Below, one piece after another: positions 41,141 through 49,988 of a stretch of 64,000 nucleotides of DNA (position 1 is the first letter of the stretch; every line of letters starts with the position of its first letter). Made by a program: the position numbers and the translations under genes. The notes under the pieces were generated by a model. That model saw only the letters and a list, made by a program, of their open reading frames with translations, ran no database searches and was not told the origin of the DNA. Source of the stretch: Streptomyces fildesensis (GTDB taxonomy: Bacteria > Actinomycetota > Actinomycetes > Streptomycetales > Streptomycetaceae); assembly GCF_016107395.1 (NCBI RefSeq), contig NZ_JAAIKO010000040.1:1-64000 (forward strand), in the 5' to 3' direction.

Positions 41141-42160
41141 ATGACGACCACCCGCGCGCCCGCTGTGGCGGCGCTCAATCTGATCAAGACGTATCCCGGC
41201 GGCATCAAGGCCTTGGACGGCATGGACATCACCGTCGGAGCGGGCACGGTCTTCGGACTGCTGGGCCCCAACGGCGCCGGCAAGTCGACCACCGTCAAGA
41301 TCCTCACCACGCTCGCCCGTCCGGATTCCGGGACCGCGATCGTCGCGGGCCATGACGCGCTGCGCCATCCGGACCGGGTCCGCCGGGCCATCGGCGTGGT
41401 CGCGCAGAAGTCCGGCGCCGACCCGGTCGCCACCGGCCGGGAGAACCTGCTTCTGCAGGGGCGGCTCTACGGGCTCAGGGGCGCCGCGCTGACCCGGCGG
41501 GCCGATGAGCTGCTGGACCGTTTCGATCTCACCGATGCCGGCAAGCGGCTGGTCAAGACGTACTCCGGCGGTATGCAGCGCCGGCTGGACGTGGCCATCG
41601 GGCTGGTCCACCGGCCCGAGGTGCTGTTCCTCGACGAGCCCACCACCGGTCTCGACCCCGAGGCGCGCACCGCCATGTGGGAGGAGATCTCCCGGCTGGC
41701 CGGTGACGAGGGCCTGACGATCCTGCTGACCACCCACTACCTCGAAGAGGCCGACCGGCTCGCCGAGCGCGTCGCGATCGTCGACCGCGGCCGGGTCGTC
41801 GCCGAGGGCACCCCCGACGAGTTGAAGGGCGAACTGCACGGCGACGCCGTCCAGGTCGTGCTGCGGGAGGACACCGGTCCGCTCGACGCCCGGCTGCTGG
41901 AGACGGCGCTGTCGGAGTTCGCGGGCGTCCGGGAGGCGGTCGTCGACGGCCGTCATCTGCGGGCCCGCGCCGACGACGGTCCCTCCGCGGTGCCGCATGT
42001 GCTCGCCGTCCTCGAACGCGAGGGCGCGGCCGTCGCCTCGGTGACCGTGGCCCGGCCCTCTCTCGACGATGTCTATCTGCGGTACGCCGGCCGCCGCTTC
42101 GCGGACGCCGACACCGGTGACGGCGCTCCCGTCCCGGCCACCGCTGGAGGTGCCCGATGA
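41141..42160 (+). CDS. ABC-2 exporter ATPase, DrrA-like
   Basis: A 339-residue ATPase. Walker A GLLGPNGAGKST, signature YSGGMQRRLDVAIGLVHRP, Walker B VLFLDEPTTGLDP, and switch His in LLTTHYLEE. The C-terminal region after about residue 220 matches DrrA daunorubicin-type proteins (RVVAEGTPDELKGELHGDAVQVVL). The ATG at 41141 follows GGAGG by six bases; an ATG at 41126 would place the ribosome-binding site inside the gene. Four-base overlap with the permease. Confidence 0.93.
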   Translation: MTTTRAPAVAALNLIKTYPGGIKALDGMDITVGAGTVFGLLGPNGAGKSTTVKILTTLARPDSGTAIVAGHDALRHPDRVRRAIGVVAQKSGADPVATGRENLLLQGRLYGLRGAALTRRADELLDRFDLTDAGKRLVKTYSGGMQRRLDVAIGLVHRPEVLFLDEPTTGLDPEARTAMWEEISRLAGDEGLTILLTTHYLEEADRLAERVAIVDRGRVVAEGTPDELKGELHGDAVQVVLREDTGPLDARLLETALSEFAGVREAVVDGRHLRARADDGPSAVPHVLAVLEREGAAVASVTVARPSLDDVYLRYAGRRFADADTGDGAPVPATAGGAR

Positions 42161-42936
42161 GTACGGCGACCCTGAACCACACCTGGTACATGACGCAGCG
42201 TCAACTGACCGCGATCCTGCGGCAGCCGGCGTTCCTGGTGATCACCCTGGTGCAGCCGGTGATCTGGCTGTTCCTCTTCGGCTCGCTGTTCCGCAAGGTC
42301 GTCGAGCTGGGCGGCTTCGGCACCACGTCCTACCTGGACTACCTGGTGCCGGGCGTGGTGGTGATGAGCGCCCTGTCCTCCAGCATGTGGGCGGGCATGG
42401 GCACCCTTGAGGAGATCGAACGCGGCACGCTGGACCGCTTCCTCGTCACCCCGGTCAGCCGGGCGGCGCTGATGAACGCCAACGTGGTGCAGCAGGGCAT
42501 CAGCACCGCGCTGCAGTCCGTGGTGATCGTGCTGCTGGGCAAGCTGGGCGGCGCCGACTACCCGGGCGGCGTCACCGGACTGGTGATCCTGGTCATCGCG
42601 TCGATCCTGCTCGGCACGGTGTTCGGCGCGTTCTCCAACGCGCTCGGCATGCTGGTGCGGCAGCGCGAGAGCATCATCGGCATCAACACCTTCCTGCTGC
42701 TGCCGCTGACGTTCCTGTCCTCGGCCTTCATGGCCGTGACGCTGATGCCGTCGTGGATGCGGCACATCGCCGACTTCAACCCGGTCAACTGGGCGCTGGT
42801 GGCGGGCCGTTCGGCGATGGCCGCCGACCCCGACTGGGGCTCGGTGCTCAGCCGCGGCGGCGCGCTGCTGGCGCTGGCGGTGGCCGCGGTGTGGCTGTCC
42901 ACCCGCACCTTCCGCGCGTACCAGAAGTCGGTCTGA
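42157..42936 (+). CDS. ABC-2 exporter permease, DrrB-like
   Basis: A 259-residue membrane protein with six hydrophobic segments (FLVITLVQPVIWLFLFGSLF, YLVPGVVVMSALSSSMWAGM, LVILVIASILLGTVFGAFSN, TFLLLPLTFLSSAFMAVTLM). Start ATG overlaps the ATPase stop (ATGA), so the two are translated together. It probably exports a drug or lipid-like compound under PadR control. A 17-base-pair hairpin follows. Confidence 0.93.
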   Translation: MSTATLNHTWYMTQRQLTAILRQPAFLVITLVQPVIWLFLFGSLFRKVVELGGFGTTSYLDYLVPGVVVMSALSSSMWAGMGTLEEIERGTLDRFLVTPVSRAALMNANVVQQGISTALQSVVIVLLGKLGGADYPGGVTGLVILVIASILLGTVFGAFSNALGMLVRQRESIIGINTFLLLPLTFLSSAFMAVTLMPSWMRHIADFNPVNWALVAGRSAMAADPDWGSVLSRGGALLALAVAAVWLSTRTFRAYQKSV

Positions 42937-42950
42937 GGACGGTACGGAAA

Positions 42951-42987
42951 CGGCGGCCGGGCCCGGAACATCCGGGCCCGGCCGCCG
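42951..42987 (+). terminator. Perfect hairpin terminator of the exporter operon
   Basis: CGGCGGCCGGGCCCGGA (42951-42967) and TCCGGGCCCGGCCGCCG (42971-42987), loop ACA. Probably bidirectional because the next gene converges. Confidence 0.85.
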
Positions 42988-43039
42988 TGTGCGCTCAGCG
43001 CGCCGCCGTGTGGTGCGCCCGCCGTCAGCAACGCCGCTG

Positions 43040-43891
43040 TCAGGAAGTGGCCGGAACGGCTTCCTGCTCCTGCTCGACCTGCTGGTTCCACTCGCGCTTC
43101 GAGGCCTGCCAGCCGTCCTCGTCGGCGCCGCGCCGCCAGTAGCCGGAGATGGAGAGCTGCCCGCGCTCCAGGCCGCGGTCGATCCGCAGGTGGCGCCGCA
43201 GTTCCTTCACGAACGTCGCCTCGCCGTGCACAAAGGCCTGTGCGGTGCCCTGCGGGAACTCCAGGGCCTGCACCGCCTCCACGAGCGCGGCGCCGATCGG
43301 CCGGTCGCCGCGGTGCAGCCAGACGATGTCCGCCTTCCCCGACGGGATGATCTCCTGCTCCTCCTCGGGGCCCGCCACCTCGATGAACGCCTTCGCGAGC
43401 GCTCCCTCGGGCAGCCGCTCCAGGGACGCCGCGATGGCCGGCAGGGCGCTCTCGTCACCCGCGAGCAGATGCCAGTCGGCGTCCTCGCCGGGTGAGTACG
43501 CGCCGCCGGGGCCGCCGAACAGCACTTCCTCGCCGGGCTGCACCCGGGCCGCCCACGGGCCGGCGATGCCCTCGTCGCCGTGGTGCACGAAGTCGACGGT
43601 CAGTTCCACCGCCTGCGGGTCCCAGGCGCGCACGGTGTAGGTGCGGGTGCGCGGCCACTGGTCGCGGGGGAAGTCCCGGCGGACCGTTTCCAGGTCCATG
43701 GGCTCGGGGTACGCGACCCCGTCCACAGGGAACTGCAGCTTGATGTAGTGATCGGTGTGCTCGCCCGCACCGAAGTCCGCGAGCTGCTCGCCACCGAGCA
43801 CCACACGGATCATGTGCGGGGTGATGCGTTCGGTGCGCAGTACGCGCGCCCGGTTGAGCTTCGGGGTCCTGCGCGCCGGACGGTCCGCCAT
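43040..43891 (-). CDS. Siderophore-interacting protein (NAD(P)H ferric-siderophore reductase)
   Basis: A 283-residue flavin reductase of the ViuB/YqjH (SIP) family, releasing iron from ferric siderophores in the cytoplasm. The FAD domain shows RTRTYTVRAWDPQAVELTVDFVHHG and FGGPGGAYSP; the NAD(P) domain shows HLLAGDESALPAIAASLE; the end ISGYWRRGADEDGW is the family terminus. ATG at 43891. An iron box 46 bases upstream indicates repression under iron-replete conditions. Contains an acidic EEEQE stretch typical of the family. Confidence 0.94.
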   Translation of the reverse strand: MADRPARRTPKLNRARVLRTERITPHMIRVVLGGEQLADFGAGEHTDHYIKLQFPVDGVAYPEPMDLETVRRDFPRDQWPRTRTYTVRAWDPQAVELTVDFVHHGDEGIAGPWAARVQPGEEVLFGGPGGAYSPGEDADWHLLAGDESALPAIAASLERLPEGALAKAFIEVAGPEEEQEIIPSGKADIVWLHRGDRPIGAALVEAVQALEFPQGTAQAFVHGEATFVKELRRHLRIDRGLERGQLSISGYWRRGADEDGWQASKREWNQQVEQEQEAVPATS

Positions 43892-43936
43892 GGACTCTTC
43901 CCACCCTCTCGTTCACCTGGGTAACTCGGACACAAC

Positions 43937-43950
43937 TTAGGTAAGCCTAA
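43937..43950. promoter_or_regulatory. Iron box (DmdR/IdeR-type operator)
   Basis: TTAGGTAAGCCTAA closely follows the actinobacterial consensus TTAGGTTAGGCTNNCCTAA and lies 46-59 bases upstream of the siderophore reductase start, on its promoter. Confidence 0.8.
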
Positions 43951-44079
43951 CTGATTGGTCCATATCCTGGGCGGCGCATATCGGAATGATCACTAGGCCG
44001 GTGAACTCCCGCCACCGGAGCGCCGGTTCCCTTTGATGATCCACATGAGTACCGACACGGTCACCGCCATCGCCGACGA

Positions 44080-44796
44080 CTACCGCGTCAGCCAGACGTA
44101 GGCGGCGAACCGCCCGGTGGTCTGCTCCCGCCGGTACGAGAACAGTTCCTTCGACTCGATGGTGCAGCGCGGGTCGTGCCGGACCTCGGCCACGCCGGCG
44201 CGGGTCAACTGCCCGGCGATGCCCGCCCGTACGTCCAGTCCGGCGGTGCCCTGGGTGGTGGTCGCCCACGCCTCGGGGAGCGTGGCGCAGATCTCCTCGC
44301 GCATGGCGTCGGGCACCTCGTAGCACGCGCCGCAGGCGGTCGGCCCGATGAAGGCGACCATCCGGGCCGGGTCGGCGCCCTTGGCGACCATGGCGTCGAC
44401 GGTGGCGGGCACGACGCCGGCCACCGTTCCCACCCGTCCTGAGTGCGCGGCGCCGACGACCCGGGCCACCGGGTCGGCCAGCAGCACCGAGGCGCAGTCG
44501 GCCGCCAGCGCGGCCAGCGCGAGGCCGACCTCGGAGGTCACGACGGCGTCGAGCGGCGGCGCGTCCGGGCCGAAGGGCGCGGTCACATCGGCCACCGTCG
44601 CACTGTGCACCTGGCGCATGTGGACGACCCGTGAGGTGTCGAGACCCAGCTCGAACGCGGTCAGCTGCCGGTTGCGGCGGACGGCGGCCGGGTCGTCGCC
44701 GGTGGCCCCGCCGAGGTTCCTGCTGTCGTACGGGGCCCTGCTCACCCCGCCGTGCCGGTCGGTGACGGCGTACCGCACTCGCGGTGCCAGTTCCAT
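44080..44796 (-). CDS. YfiH/YlmD-family laccase-domain (purine nucleoside phosphorylase-like) protein
   Basis: A 238-residue single-domain protein of the family first called polyphenol oxidase/multicopper laccase and later shown to be purine nucleoside phosphorylases/adenosine deaminases. Zinc ligands: His in VVHMRQVHSA, Cys in AADCASVLLAD, His in GAAHSGR. Further conserved: TRHGGVS-like TDRHGGVSRAPY, NLGGATGDDP and the late IGPTACGACYEV. Start ATG 44796. It is a second-copy type gene away from the ftsZ cluster, judged by absence of sepF or ylmE here. Confidence 0.88.
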   Translation of the reverse strand: MELAPRVRYAVTDRHGGVSRAPYDSRNLGGATGDDPAAVRRNRQLTAFELGLDTSRVVHMRQVHSATVADVTAPFGPDAPPLDAVVTSEVGLALAALAADCASVLLADPVARVVGAAHSGRVGTVAGVVPATVDAMVAKGADPARMVAFIGPTACGACYEVPDAMREEICATLPEAWATTTQGTAGLDVRAGIAGQLTRAGVAEVRHDPRCTIESKELFSYRREQTTGRFAAYVWLTR

Positions 44797-44896
44797 GCGC
44801 GGTCTCCCTCGGTCGGCCTGTGCCAGCAGCGTACGGCCCCGGCCGGTACCGGCCGGAGCGGCGGCCCGCCCCGGAGGGCCCGCGCCGGTTGCCGGA

Positions 44897-45982
44897 TCAC
44901 CCGGCGGTACGGCCGGCGAGCGCTTCCACCGCGGCGGCGACCGCGTCCGGGCTGGAGATCATCGTCAGATGGCGGGCGCCGGGGATCAGTGTCGGGGCGG
45001 GGGCTCCGATGCGTGCGGCGGTCTCGGCCGGCGTCCGCCGGCTGAACACGTCGTCCTGCGCGCCGAACACGGCAGCCTTGGGCACATCCACCTGGCGCAG
45101 CCCCGCCAGCCGGTCGGCGGACATGCCGGGTACGCCCTCGCCCAGCATGCTCCACAGGGCGCCCTCGGCGCCCGCCACCCGCAGCGGCCGCCGCCACTGG
45201 TCGAGACCCGCGCCGTCCAGCCGCGGGCAGCCGGGCCCGCACTGGGAGTCGTACACCTTGCGGATCAGCCGGTCGGAGCCGAGCCCGAGCCGCAGCAGGG
45301 TGGTGCGGTACGGATCGATCAGCACGTAACGCAGCGCGGGCGGCGGGCCGGCGCCCGTGTCGAGGGCGTCGCCGTCGAGGAGCATCACCCCGCCGATCCG
45401 CCCGGGCGCGCGCAGCGCGGCCTCGGCGACCATCGCCGCGCCGCTGGAGTGGCCGACCAGGATCGGGCGCTCACCGGGACCGCCCAGCCGCATGGCGTCG
45501 AGGAAACCCAGCAACTGCCGGGTGAAGTGGTCGACGGTGTACGGGCCGCTCCGCTCGCTGTACCCCGAGCCGGTCAGGTCCAGGGCGTACACCCGGTGGT
45601 TCCGGGCGAGCAGCGGGGCCAGCCGCGACCAGGTGTCGGCCGACTCGAAGGCCCCGTGCACGAGGACGACGGGCGAGCCCGTCCCGCCCCACGCCTGGTA
45701 GCGGGTGTGGACACCGGCCGCCTCGACGTACGTCAGCCCCGGTGGCGGCGCGGCCCGGTCGGAGGTGAACACGTTGTACACGAACGACGCGGCGGTCACC
45801 GTGACCAGCAGCGCCGCACAGACCAGCGCGGTACGCCGGGCCCACCACCGCAGCCGGGAGCGCCGCGGGGCCGGGGCGGGACCGGACGGCGCCTCCGCGG
45901 GCACCTCCGCCGGCGCATCGGCGGCGGGCGCCTGCGGGACGGTGTCCGCGGCGGACTCTTCGTTCGTTCGTGCGTGTTCCAA
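44897..45982 (-). CDS. Membrane-anchored alpha/beta hydrolase
   Basis: A 361-residue alpha/beta-hydrolase. A Pro/Ala/Glu-rich N-terminus of about 45 residues precedes one membrane helix (RTALVCAALLVTVTAASFVY), so the catalytic domain is outside. Oxyanion region VVLVHGAFESADTW, nucleophile Ser in GHSSGAAM, acid Asp near AQDDVFS and His in ARHLTMI. The TTG at 45982 is the only in-frame start near the N-terminus and is poorly supported by a ribosome-binding site. Substrate unknown. Confidence 0.83.
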   Translation of the reverse strand: MEHARTNEESAADTVPQAPAADAPAEVPAEAPSGPAPAPRRSRLRWWARRTALVCAALLVTVTAASFVYNVFTSDRAAPPPGLTYVEAAGVHTRYQAWGGTGSPVVLVHGAFESADTWSRLAPLLARNHRVYALDLTGSGYSERSGPYTVDHFTRQLLGFLDAMRLGGPGERPILVGHSSGAAMVAEAALRAPGRIGGVMLLDGDALDTGAGPPPALRYVLIDPYRTTLLRLGLGSDRLIRKVYDSQCGPGCPRLDGAGLDQWRRPLRVAGAEGALWSMLGEGVPGMSADRLAGLRQVDVPKAAVFGAQDDVFSRRTPAETAARIGAPAPTLIPGARHLTMISSPDAVAAAVEALAGRTAG

Positions 45983-46153
45983 GGCGGCTGTCCCGGTCGT
46001 CGATGGCCCGTCGGGGGCGGACCGCCCCCACGGACACTCTCGCCCCCGGCCGCTCTCCGCCGCGTCCGGCGCGAGGAGGGGCCGGCGCTACTTCGTCCGC
46101 GGCAGCCGGTCCGCGGCGCGTACTCCCGGGGGAGCAGCGCCGCGGCCCAGGCC

Positions 46154-47386
46154 CTATCCGTGCAGCCGGACCGGGATCTCCTGCCAGCCGTAGGCGATGA
46201 ACGACGGGACCTGCCGCAACTCATCCGCCTTGACCGCGAGTTGGAGGTCCGGGAAGCGCTCGAAGAGCGCGGGGAGCGCGGTGAGGGCCTCCATCCGGGC
46301 CAGCGGGGCGCCGATGCAGCGGTGGACGCCGATGCCGAAGGCGAGGTGGTCGTCCGACTTCCGGGCGGCGTCGAACTCGGCGGCGCCCGGCCCGTAGTGC
46401 TCCGGGTCCTGGCCCGCGGCGGCGAACGTGGTGACGATGGCGTCGCCCGCCGGGATCGTCACGCCCTCGATGGTGATGTCGGAGACGGCGAACCGCAGCG
46501 GGAGCGACGCGATGGACGGCGCGACGCGCAGCACCTCGTCGATGACGCCGTCCCAGCCGATCTCGCCGGCGCGGACCGCCGCGAGCTGCTCGGGGTGCTG
46601 CAGCAGCGCGACCACGGCGTTGCCGATGAGGTTGACGGTGGTCTCGAAGCCGGCGCCGATGACGAGGAGCAGGGTGTAGAGCAGCTCCTCGTCGCTGAGC
46701 CGGTCGCCCTCCTCGTCACGGACCTTGATGAGCTCCGTGGTCATGTCGTCGCCGGGGTGCTCGCTCTTGTGGCCGATGAGCGCGGGCAGCACGGTGCCGA
46801 TCTGGTGCTGGACGGACGCGGCGTGCTCCGGGCTGGGATCGGAGGTGTCCATGATGGCGGCGATCAGCCGGCCGGTGTCCTCGCGCAGCTCGTCCGGGAC
46901 ACCGAACAGCTCGCAGATCAGCTGCATCGGCAGCGGGTGCGCGTAGCCGGCCCGTACGTCGACCGGCTCGCCCGACGCGCCCGAGGCGTCGAGCCGGTCG
47001 AGGAGCTCGGTGGTGATCTGCTCCACCCGGGCGCGCATCGCCTCGGTGCGCCGGGCGGTGAAGCTGGGGGCGACGAGCTTGCGCAGCCGGGTGTGGTCCG
47101 GGCCGTACGTCGACAGCATGTTGACCACCCCGACCCAGCCCATGATCCAGCCCCAGGCCGGGTGTTCGCCGATCTCCGGGAACAGCGACCAGTGCTTGCG
47201 CGGGTCCTTGCTGACCCGTGGGTCCAGGATCAGCGCCTTGAGGGTGTCGTAGCCGGTGGGCGCCCAGGCGGGGATGCCGCCCGGCAGCTCGACGGCCACC
47301 ACTGGGCCGAGAGCACGCAGCCGGGCGCTCTCGGCGGGGATGTCGGCGCCGAACGGGTCGATGGCCACACGGGGGGACACGGTCAT
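46154..47386 (-). CDS. Cytochrome P450, conservon-associated (canonical)
   Basis: A 410-residue P450. I-helix LLLVIGAGFETTVNLIG with the acid-alcohol pair Glu-Thr, ExxR in DEVLRVAPS, and heme loop LAFGIGVHRCIGAPLAR with proximal Cys357. It should be an active monooxygenase needing a ferredoxin partner, such as the one at 19915-20214. ATG at 47386 overlaps the preceding P450 stop (ATGA). Last gene of the six-gene conservon. Confidence 0.93.
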   Translation of the reverse strand: MTVSPRVAIDPFGADIPAESARLRALGPVVAVELPGGIPAWAPTGYDTLKALILDPRVSKDPRKHWSLFPEIGEHPAWGWIMGWVGVVNMLSTYGPDHTRLRKLVAPSFTARRTEAMRARVEQITTELLDRLDASGASGEPVDVRAGYAHPLPMQLICELFGVPDELREDTGRLIAAIMDTSDPSPEHAASVQHQIGTVLPALIGHKSEHPGDDMTTELIKVRDEEGDRLSDEELLYTLLLVIGAGFETTVNLIGNAVVALLQHPEQLAAVRAGEIGWDGVIDEVLRVAPSIASLPLRFAVSDITIEGVTIPAGDAIVTTFAAAGQDPEHYGPGAAEFDAARKSDDHLAFGIGVHRCIGAPLARMEALTALPALFERFPDLQLAVKADELRQVPSFIAYGWQEIPVRLHG

Positions 47387-48627
47387 GCTCGGTCTCCAGG
47401 CTGGTCGGGGATACGCGGGGTGAAGCGGACGGGAAGCGCCTTCAGGGAGCGGTGGAACGGTCCCGGGCGCCAGCTGAGGTCCTCGCGCGGGGTGGTCGCC
47501 GTCAGGTCGGGCAGCCACTGGGTGAGCCGCTCGATGGACTCGGTGGCGATCAGCAGGGCCTGCTGCTTCACGGGGCAGGCGTGCTCGCCCGCCGACCACG
47601 ACAGATGCGAGGCGTCGCGGGGGTGGTGGGCCCCGGCGAACTCCTGCTCGGAGAAGAGCGCGAGGGCGCCGTAGGAGACGACGACGGGGACGGCCGCCTG
47701 CACCCAGACACCGTGGAAGCTCAGCGACTCGCGGGCGTAGAGGATGCCGTAGTTCGCCAGCGGTGTCTCGTACCGCAGCACCTCGACGACCGCTTCCATG
47801 ACCGGGCGCGAACCGCTGGTCAGCGTCGAGTAGTAGGCGGGGTTGCCGAGGATGCGGGACAGCGCGTTGGAGACGAGGTTCGCGCTGGGTTCATGGCCCG
47901 CGCCCAGGGTCAGGAAGACCTGCCAGACGACCTCTTCCGGGGTCAGCTCCAGCGGGTGGTCCAGCAGCCAGCTCGTCAGGTCCTCGCCGCGCTGCGCGCT
48001 CTTGGCGCCGACGAGCCCCATGACGTAACTGCCGTACTCGGCCTCGCCCTCGGCGGAGTCGGCGCCGCCCTCCATCATCTTGCCCAGCGCCGCTTCGAGC
48101 CGGCCGCTCTCGCTGTCCGGCAGGCCGAACAGGTTGTTGAAGATCAGCGACATCAGCGGGCGGGCGAAGTCGGCGACGAGGTCGGCGCTGCCCGCCGGGC
48201 CGAACCGGTTCACCAGGACGTCCACCGCGTGGTGCACCCGCTCACGCAGGTCGTGCGGCTCCACGAGGTCGAAGGCGTCGACCAGGGTGCGGCGGTAGCG
48301 GATGTGGGCGTCGCCGTCGGAGAACAGGGTGTTGGGGCGCCAGCGCATCATGCCGAGGATCGGCGAGTCCTCGGCGACCGTGGCCTCCCACGGCCGGGGG
48401 TCGTGCGACCAGGTCTCGGGGTCGTGCAGCACCTCGAGGGCGGCTCGCCGGTCGGTGACGACGTACGCGGGGATGCCGGGCGCGAGCTCGGCCCAGCCGA
48501 TCGGGCCCTGGGCCTTCAACGTCGCGTAGTAGGCGTGCGGGTCGGCGGCGAAGCCGTCCTCCCACAGGCGCACCGGCGCGGACAGCGAGAAGGTCTCGGC
48601 GGGGGCGGGATAGGGAGAGGGGTTCAC
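47383..48627 (-). CDS. Cytochrome P450-like protein, conservon-associated (atypical)
   Basis: A 414-residue P450-fold protein. The ExxR pair is kept in VVEVLRYETP. The I-helix reads LTLGAGHEPSANLV, where the oxygen-activating Thr is replaced by Pro-Ser. The heme loop reads HLSWSAGEHACPVKQQA, where Phe is Trp, the first Gly is Ser and the Gly after Cys351 is missing (Cys-Pro-Val). It resembles the CYP157-type conservon proteins, which are odd members of the family, and may have altered or no monooxygenase activity. GTG at 48627 overlaps the GTPase stop (GTGA). Confidence 0.85.
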   Translation of the reverse strand: MNPSPYPAPAETFSLSAPVRLWEDGFAADPHAYYATLKAQGPIGWAELAPGIPAYVVTDRRAALEVLHDPETWSHDPRPWEATVAEDSPILGMMRWRPNTLFSDGDAHIRYRRTLVDAFDLVEPHDLRERVHHAVDVLVNRFGPAGSADLVADFARPLMSLIFNNLFGLPDSESGRLEAALGKMMEGGADSAEGEAEYGSYVMGLVGAKSAQRGEDLTSWLLDHPLELTPEEVVWQVFLTLGAGHEPSANLVSNALSRILGNPAYYSTLTSGSRPVMEAVVEVLRYETPLANYGILYARESLSFHGVWVQAAVPVVVSYGALALFSEQEFAGAHHPRDASHLSWSAGEHACPVKQQALLIATESIERLTQWLPDLTATTPREDLSWRPGPFHRSLKALPVRFTPRIPDQPGDRA

Positions 48628-49238
48628 CAGGTCTCCGGACGGTCGCGGGCTATCAGGTGCTGGACGAGGGCGAGCAGCGAGTCGATGGAGGAGTTGGCGT
48701 CCCGGGCGTCGCAGCTCACCATCGGCGTGCCGGGATCCAGGTCCAGGGAACGGCGGAGCTGGTCCTCGGTGTACGGCCGCGAGTCGGGGAACGTGTTGAG
48801 CGCCACGGCGTACGGCAGCCCCGTCTCCTCCACCAGGCCGAGCACGTCGAAGGAGTCGTCGATACGGCGGGTGTCGACCAGCACCAGCGCGCCGAGCGCC
48901 CCGTAGGCGATGTCCGCCCACAGGGAACGGAAGCGCTCCTGGCCGGGAGTGCCGAACAGGTAGAGCACGACGCCGCCCGCCAGGCTGATCCGCCCGAAGT
49001 CGATGGCGACCGTGGTGGTGGTCTTGTCCCGCACCCCGGCCAGGTCGTCGACCTGGACCGACGCCTCGGACATGTGCTCCTCGGTGTGCAGCGGACGGAT
49101 CTCCGAAACCGAGTCGATCAGCGTGGTCTTGCCCACCCCGAACGGGCCCGCCACCAGGATCTTCACCAGATCGCGGGCGCTGTCCGGCAGGTGCAGGCCA
49201 CCGGTGCCGGTGCTACTGCTTGAGGGCGCGGAGGCCAT
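48624..49238 (-). CDS. cvnD: Conservon GTPase CvnD (MglA/Ras-like)
   Basis: A 204-residue small GTPase. P-loop GPFGVGKT, the switch region TTTTVAIDFGRISL, G3 LFGTPGQERF, G4-like LNTF-position at VALNTFPDSRPY, and VSCDARDANS as G5. In conservons of S. coelicolor (rarD is one) it forms a membrane complex with the kinase-like and roadblock proteins. Start ATG 49238 lies inside the DUF742 gene (26-base overlap). Confidence 0.94.
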   Translation of the reverse strand: MASAPSSSSTGTGGLHLPDSARDLVKILVAGPFGVGKTTLIDSVSEIRPLHTEEHMSEASVQVDDLAGVRDKTTTTVAIDFGRISLAGGVVLYLFGTPGQERFRSLWADIAYGALGALVLVDTRRIDDSFDVLGLVEETGLPYAVALNTFPDSRPYTEDQLRRSLDLDPGTPMVSCDARDANSSIDSLLALVQHLIARDRPETW

Positions 49239-49569
49239 CGGCCACTCTCTTCAACAGGTCGGGGTCGTGCAGGGCGGCCAGGGGTACCGGCGGGCGGGCG
49301 CTCACCAGCCCCAGGTCGATCAGATCGGCGGCGAGGACGCGTACGGCGGAGACCGGCAGCTCCAGCAGGGCCGCGGTCTCCACCACGGTCAGCGAGCCGC
49401 CGTCCAGCGCCTTGAGCAGCGCGTGCCGGGCGGCGGGGAGCCCGTCGGGGACGTGCTCCCCGCCGGTCAGCACCGAGAGGCGCTCCAGGCTGTTGCGGCT
49501 CGGCCGCGCCACCCCGCCGGTGGACAGATACGCGGGGACCAGGGGGCGGCCGCTCCGGCGGCCCGTCAT
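49213..49569 (-). CDS. cvnC: Conservon DUF742 protein CvnC
   Basis: A 118-residue winged-helix-like DUF742 protein: VPAYLSTGGVARPSRNSLERL, then ALLKALDGGSLTVVETAALLELPVSAVRVLAADLIDLGLVSARPP, with a helix-turn-helix character. It is a member of the conservon complex and possibly binds DNA or other subunits. ATG 49569 overlaps the roadblock gene stop (ATGA). Confidence 0.94.
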   Translation of the reverse strand: MTGRRSGRPLVPAYLSTGGVARPSRNSLERLSVLTGGEHVPDGLPAARHALLKALDGGSLTVVETAALLELPVSAVRVLAADLIDLGLVSARPPVPLAALHDPDLLKRVADGLRALKQ

Positions 49570-49988
49570 ACCGGAGAGCCGCCATCGGCTCCCCGGGGCG
49601 CGGCGGCCATCGCCTTCTCACCGAGCCGTGCCACCTGCGAGTGCACCCGGTGGGCGAGCAGGTCCAGCCGGACCTCCGGGTCGCCGAAGGCGGCCACGAC
49701 CGAGCCGTGCCTGGTGGGCGCGACCAGGATGTAGCCGTGGTCGGACTCGATGACGATCTGGCGGATCTGTGCGTCGTCCTGGTCCGCGAAGGCCGCGGCG
49801 GCCGCCCGGCACGCGCCCTGCACCGTGCTGGTGATCGCGGCGGTGCGCTCCGCGGTGGCCTGCGACAGTGCCGCGGAGAACCCGGAGACCAGCCCGTCCC
49901 TGGTGAGCAGGACGGCCGCCCGGACGTGCGGGATCTCCAGAATCGGGTCGAGCACCCACGCCGTGTCACCGGCTTCTCGGCTGGTCAT
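49566..49988 (-). CDS. cvnB: Conservon roadblock/LC7 protein CvnB
   Basis: A 140-residue roadblock/LC7 protein: AAVLLTRDGLVSGFSAALSQATAERTAAI and a second strand set IRQIVIESDHGYILVAPTRHGSVVAAFGD. It acts as partner or regulator of the GTPase in the conservon system. ATG 49988 overlaps the kinase-like stop (ATGA). Confidence 0.94.
   Translation of the reverse strand: MTSREAGDTAWVLDPILEIPHVRAAVLLTRDGLVSGFSAALSQATAERTAAITSTVQGACRAAAAAFADQDDAQIRQIVIESDHGYILVAPTRHGSVVAAFGDPEVRLDLLAHRVHSQVARLGEKAMAAAPRGADGGSPV

Noticed and set aside
44045..44101. An 18-codon open frame after the iron-box gene
   Set aside because: Too short, no ribosome-binding site, and it overlaps the end of the laccase-domain gene on the other strand.
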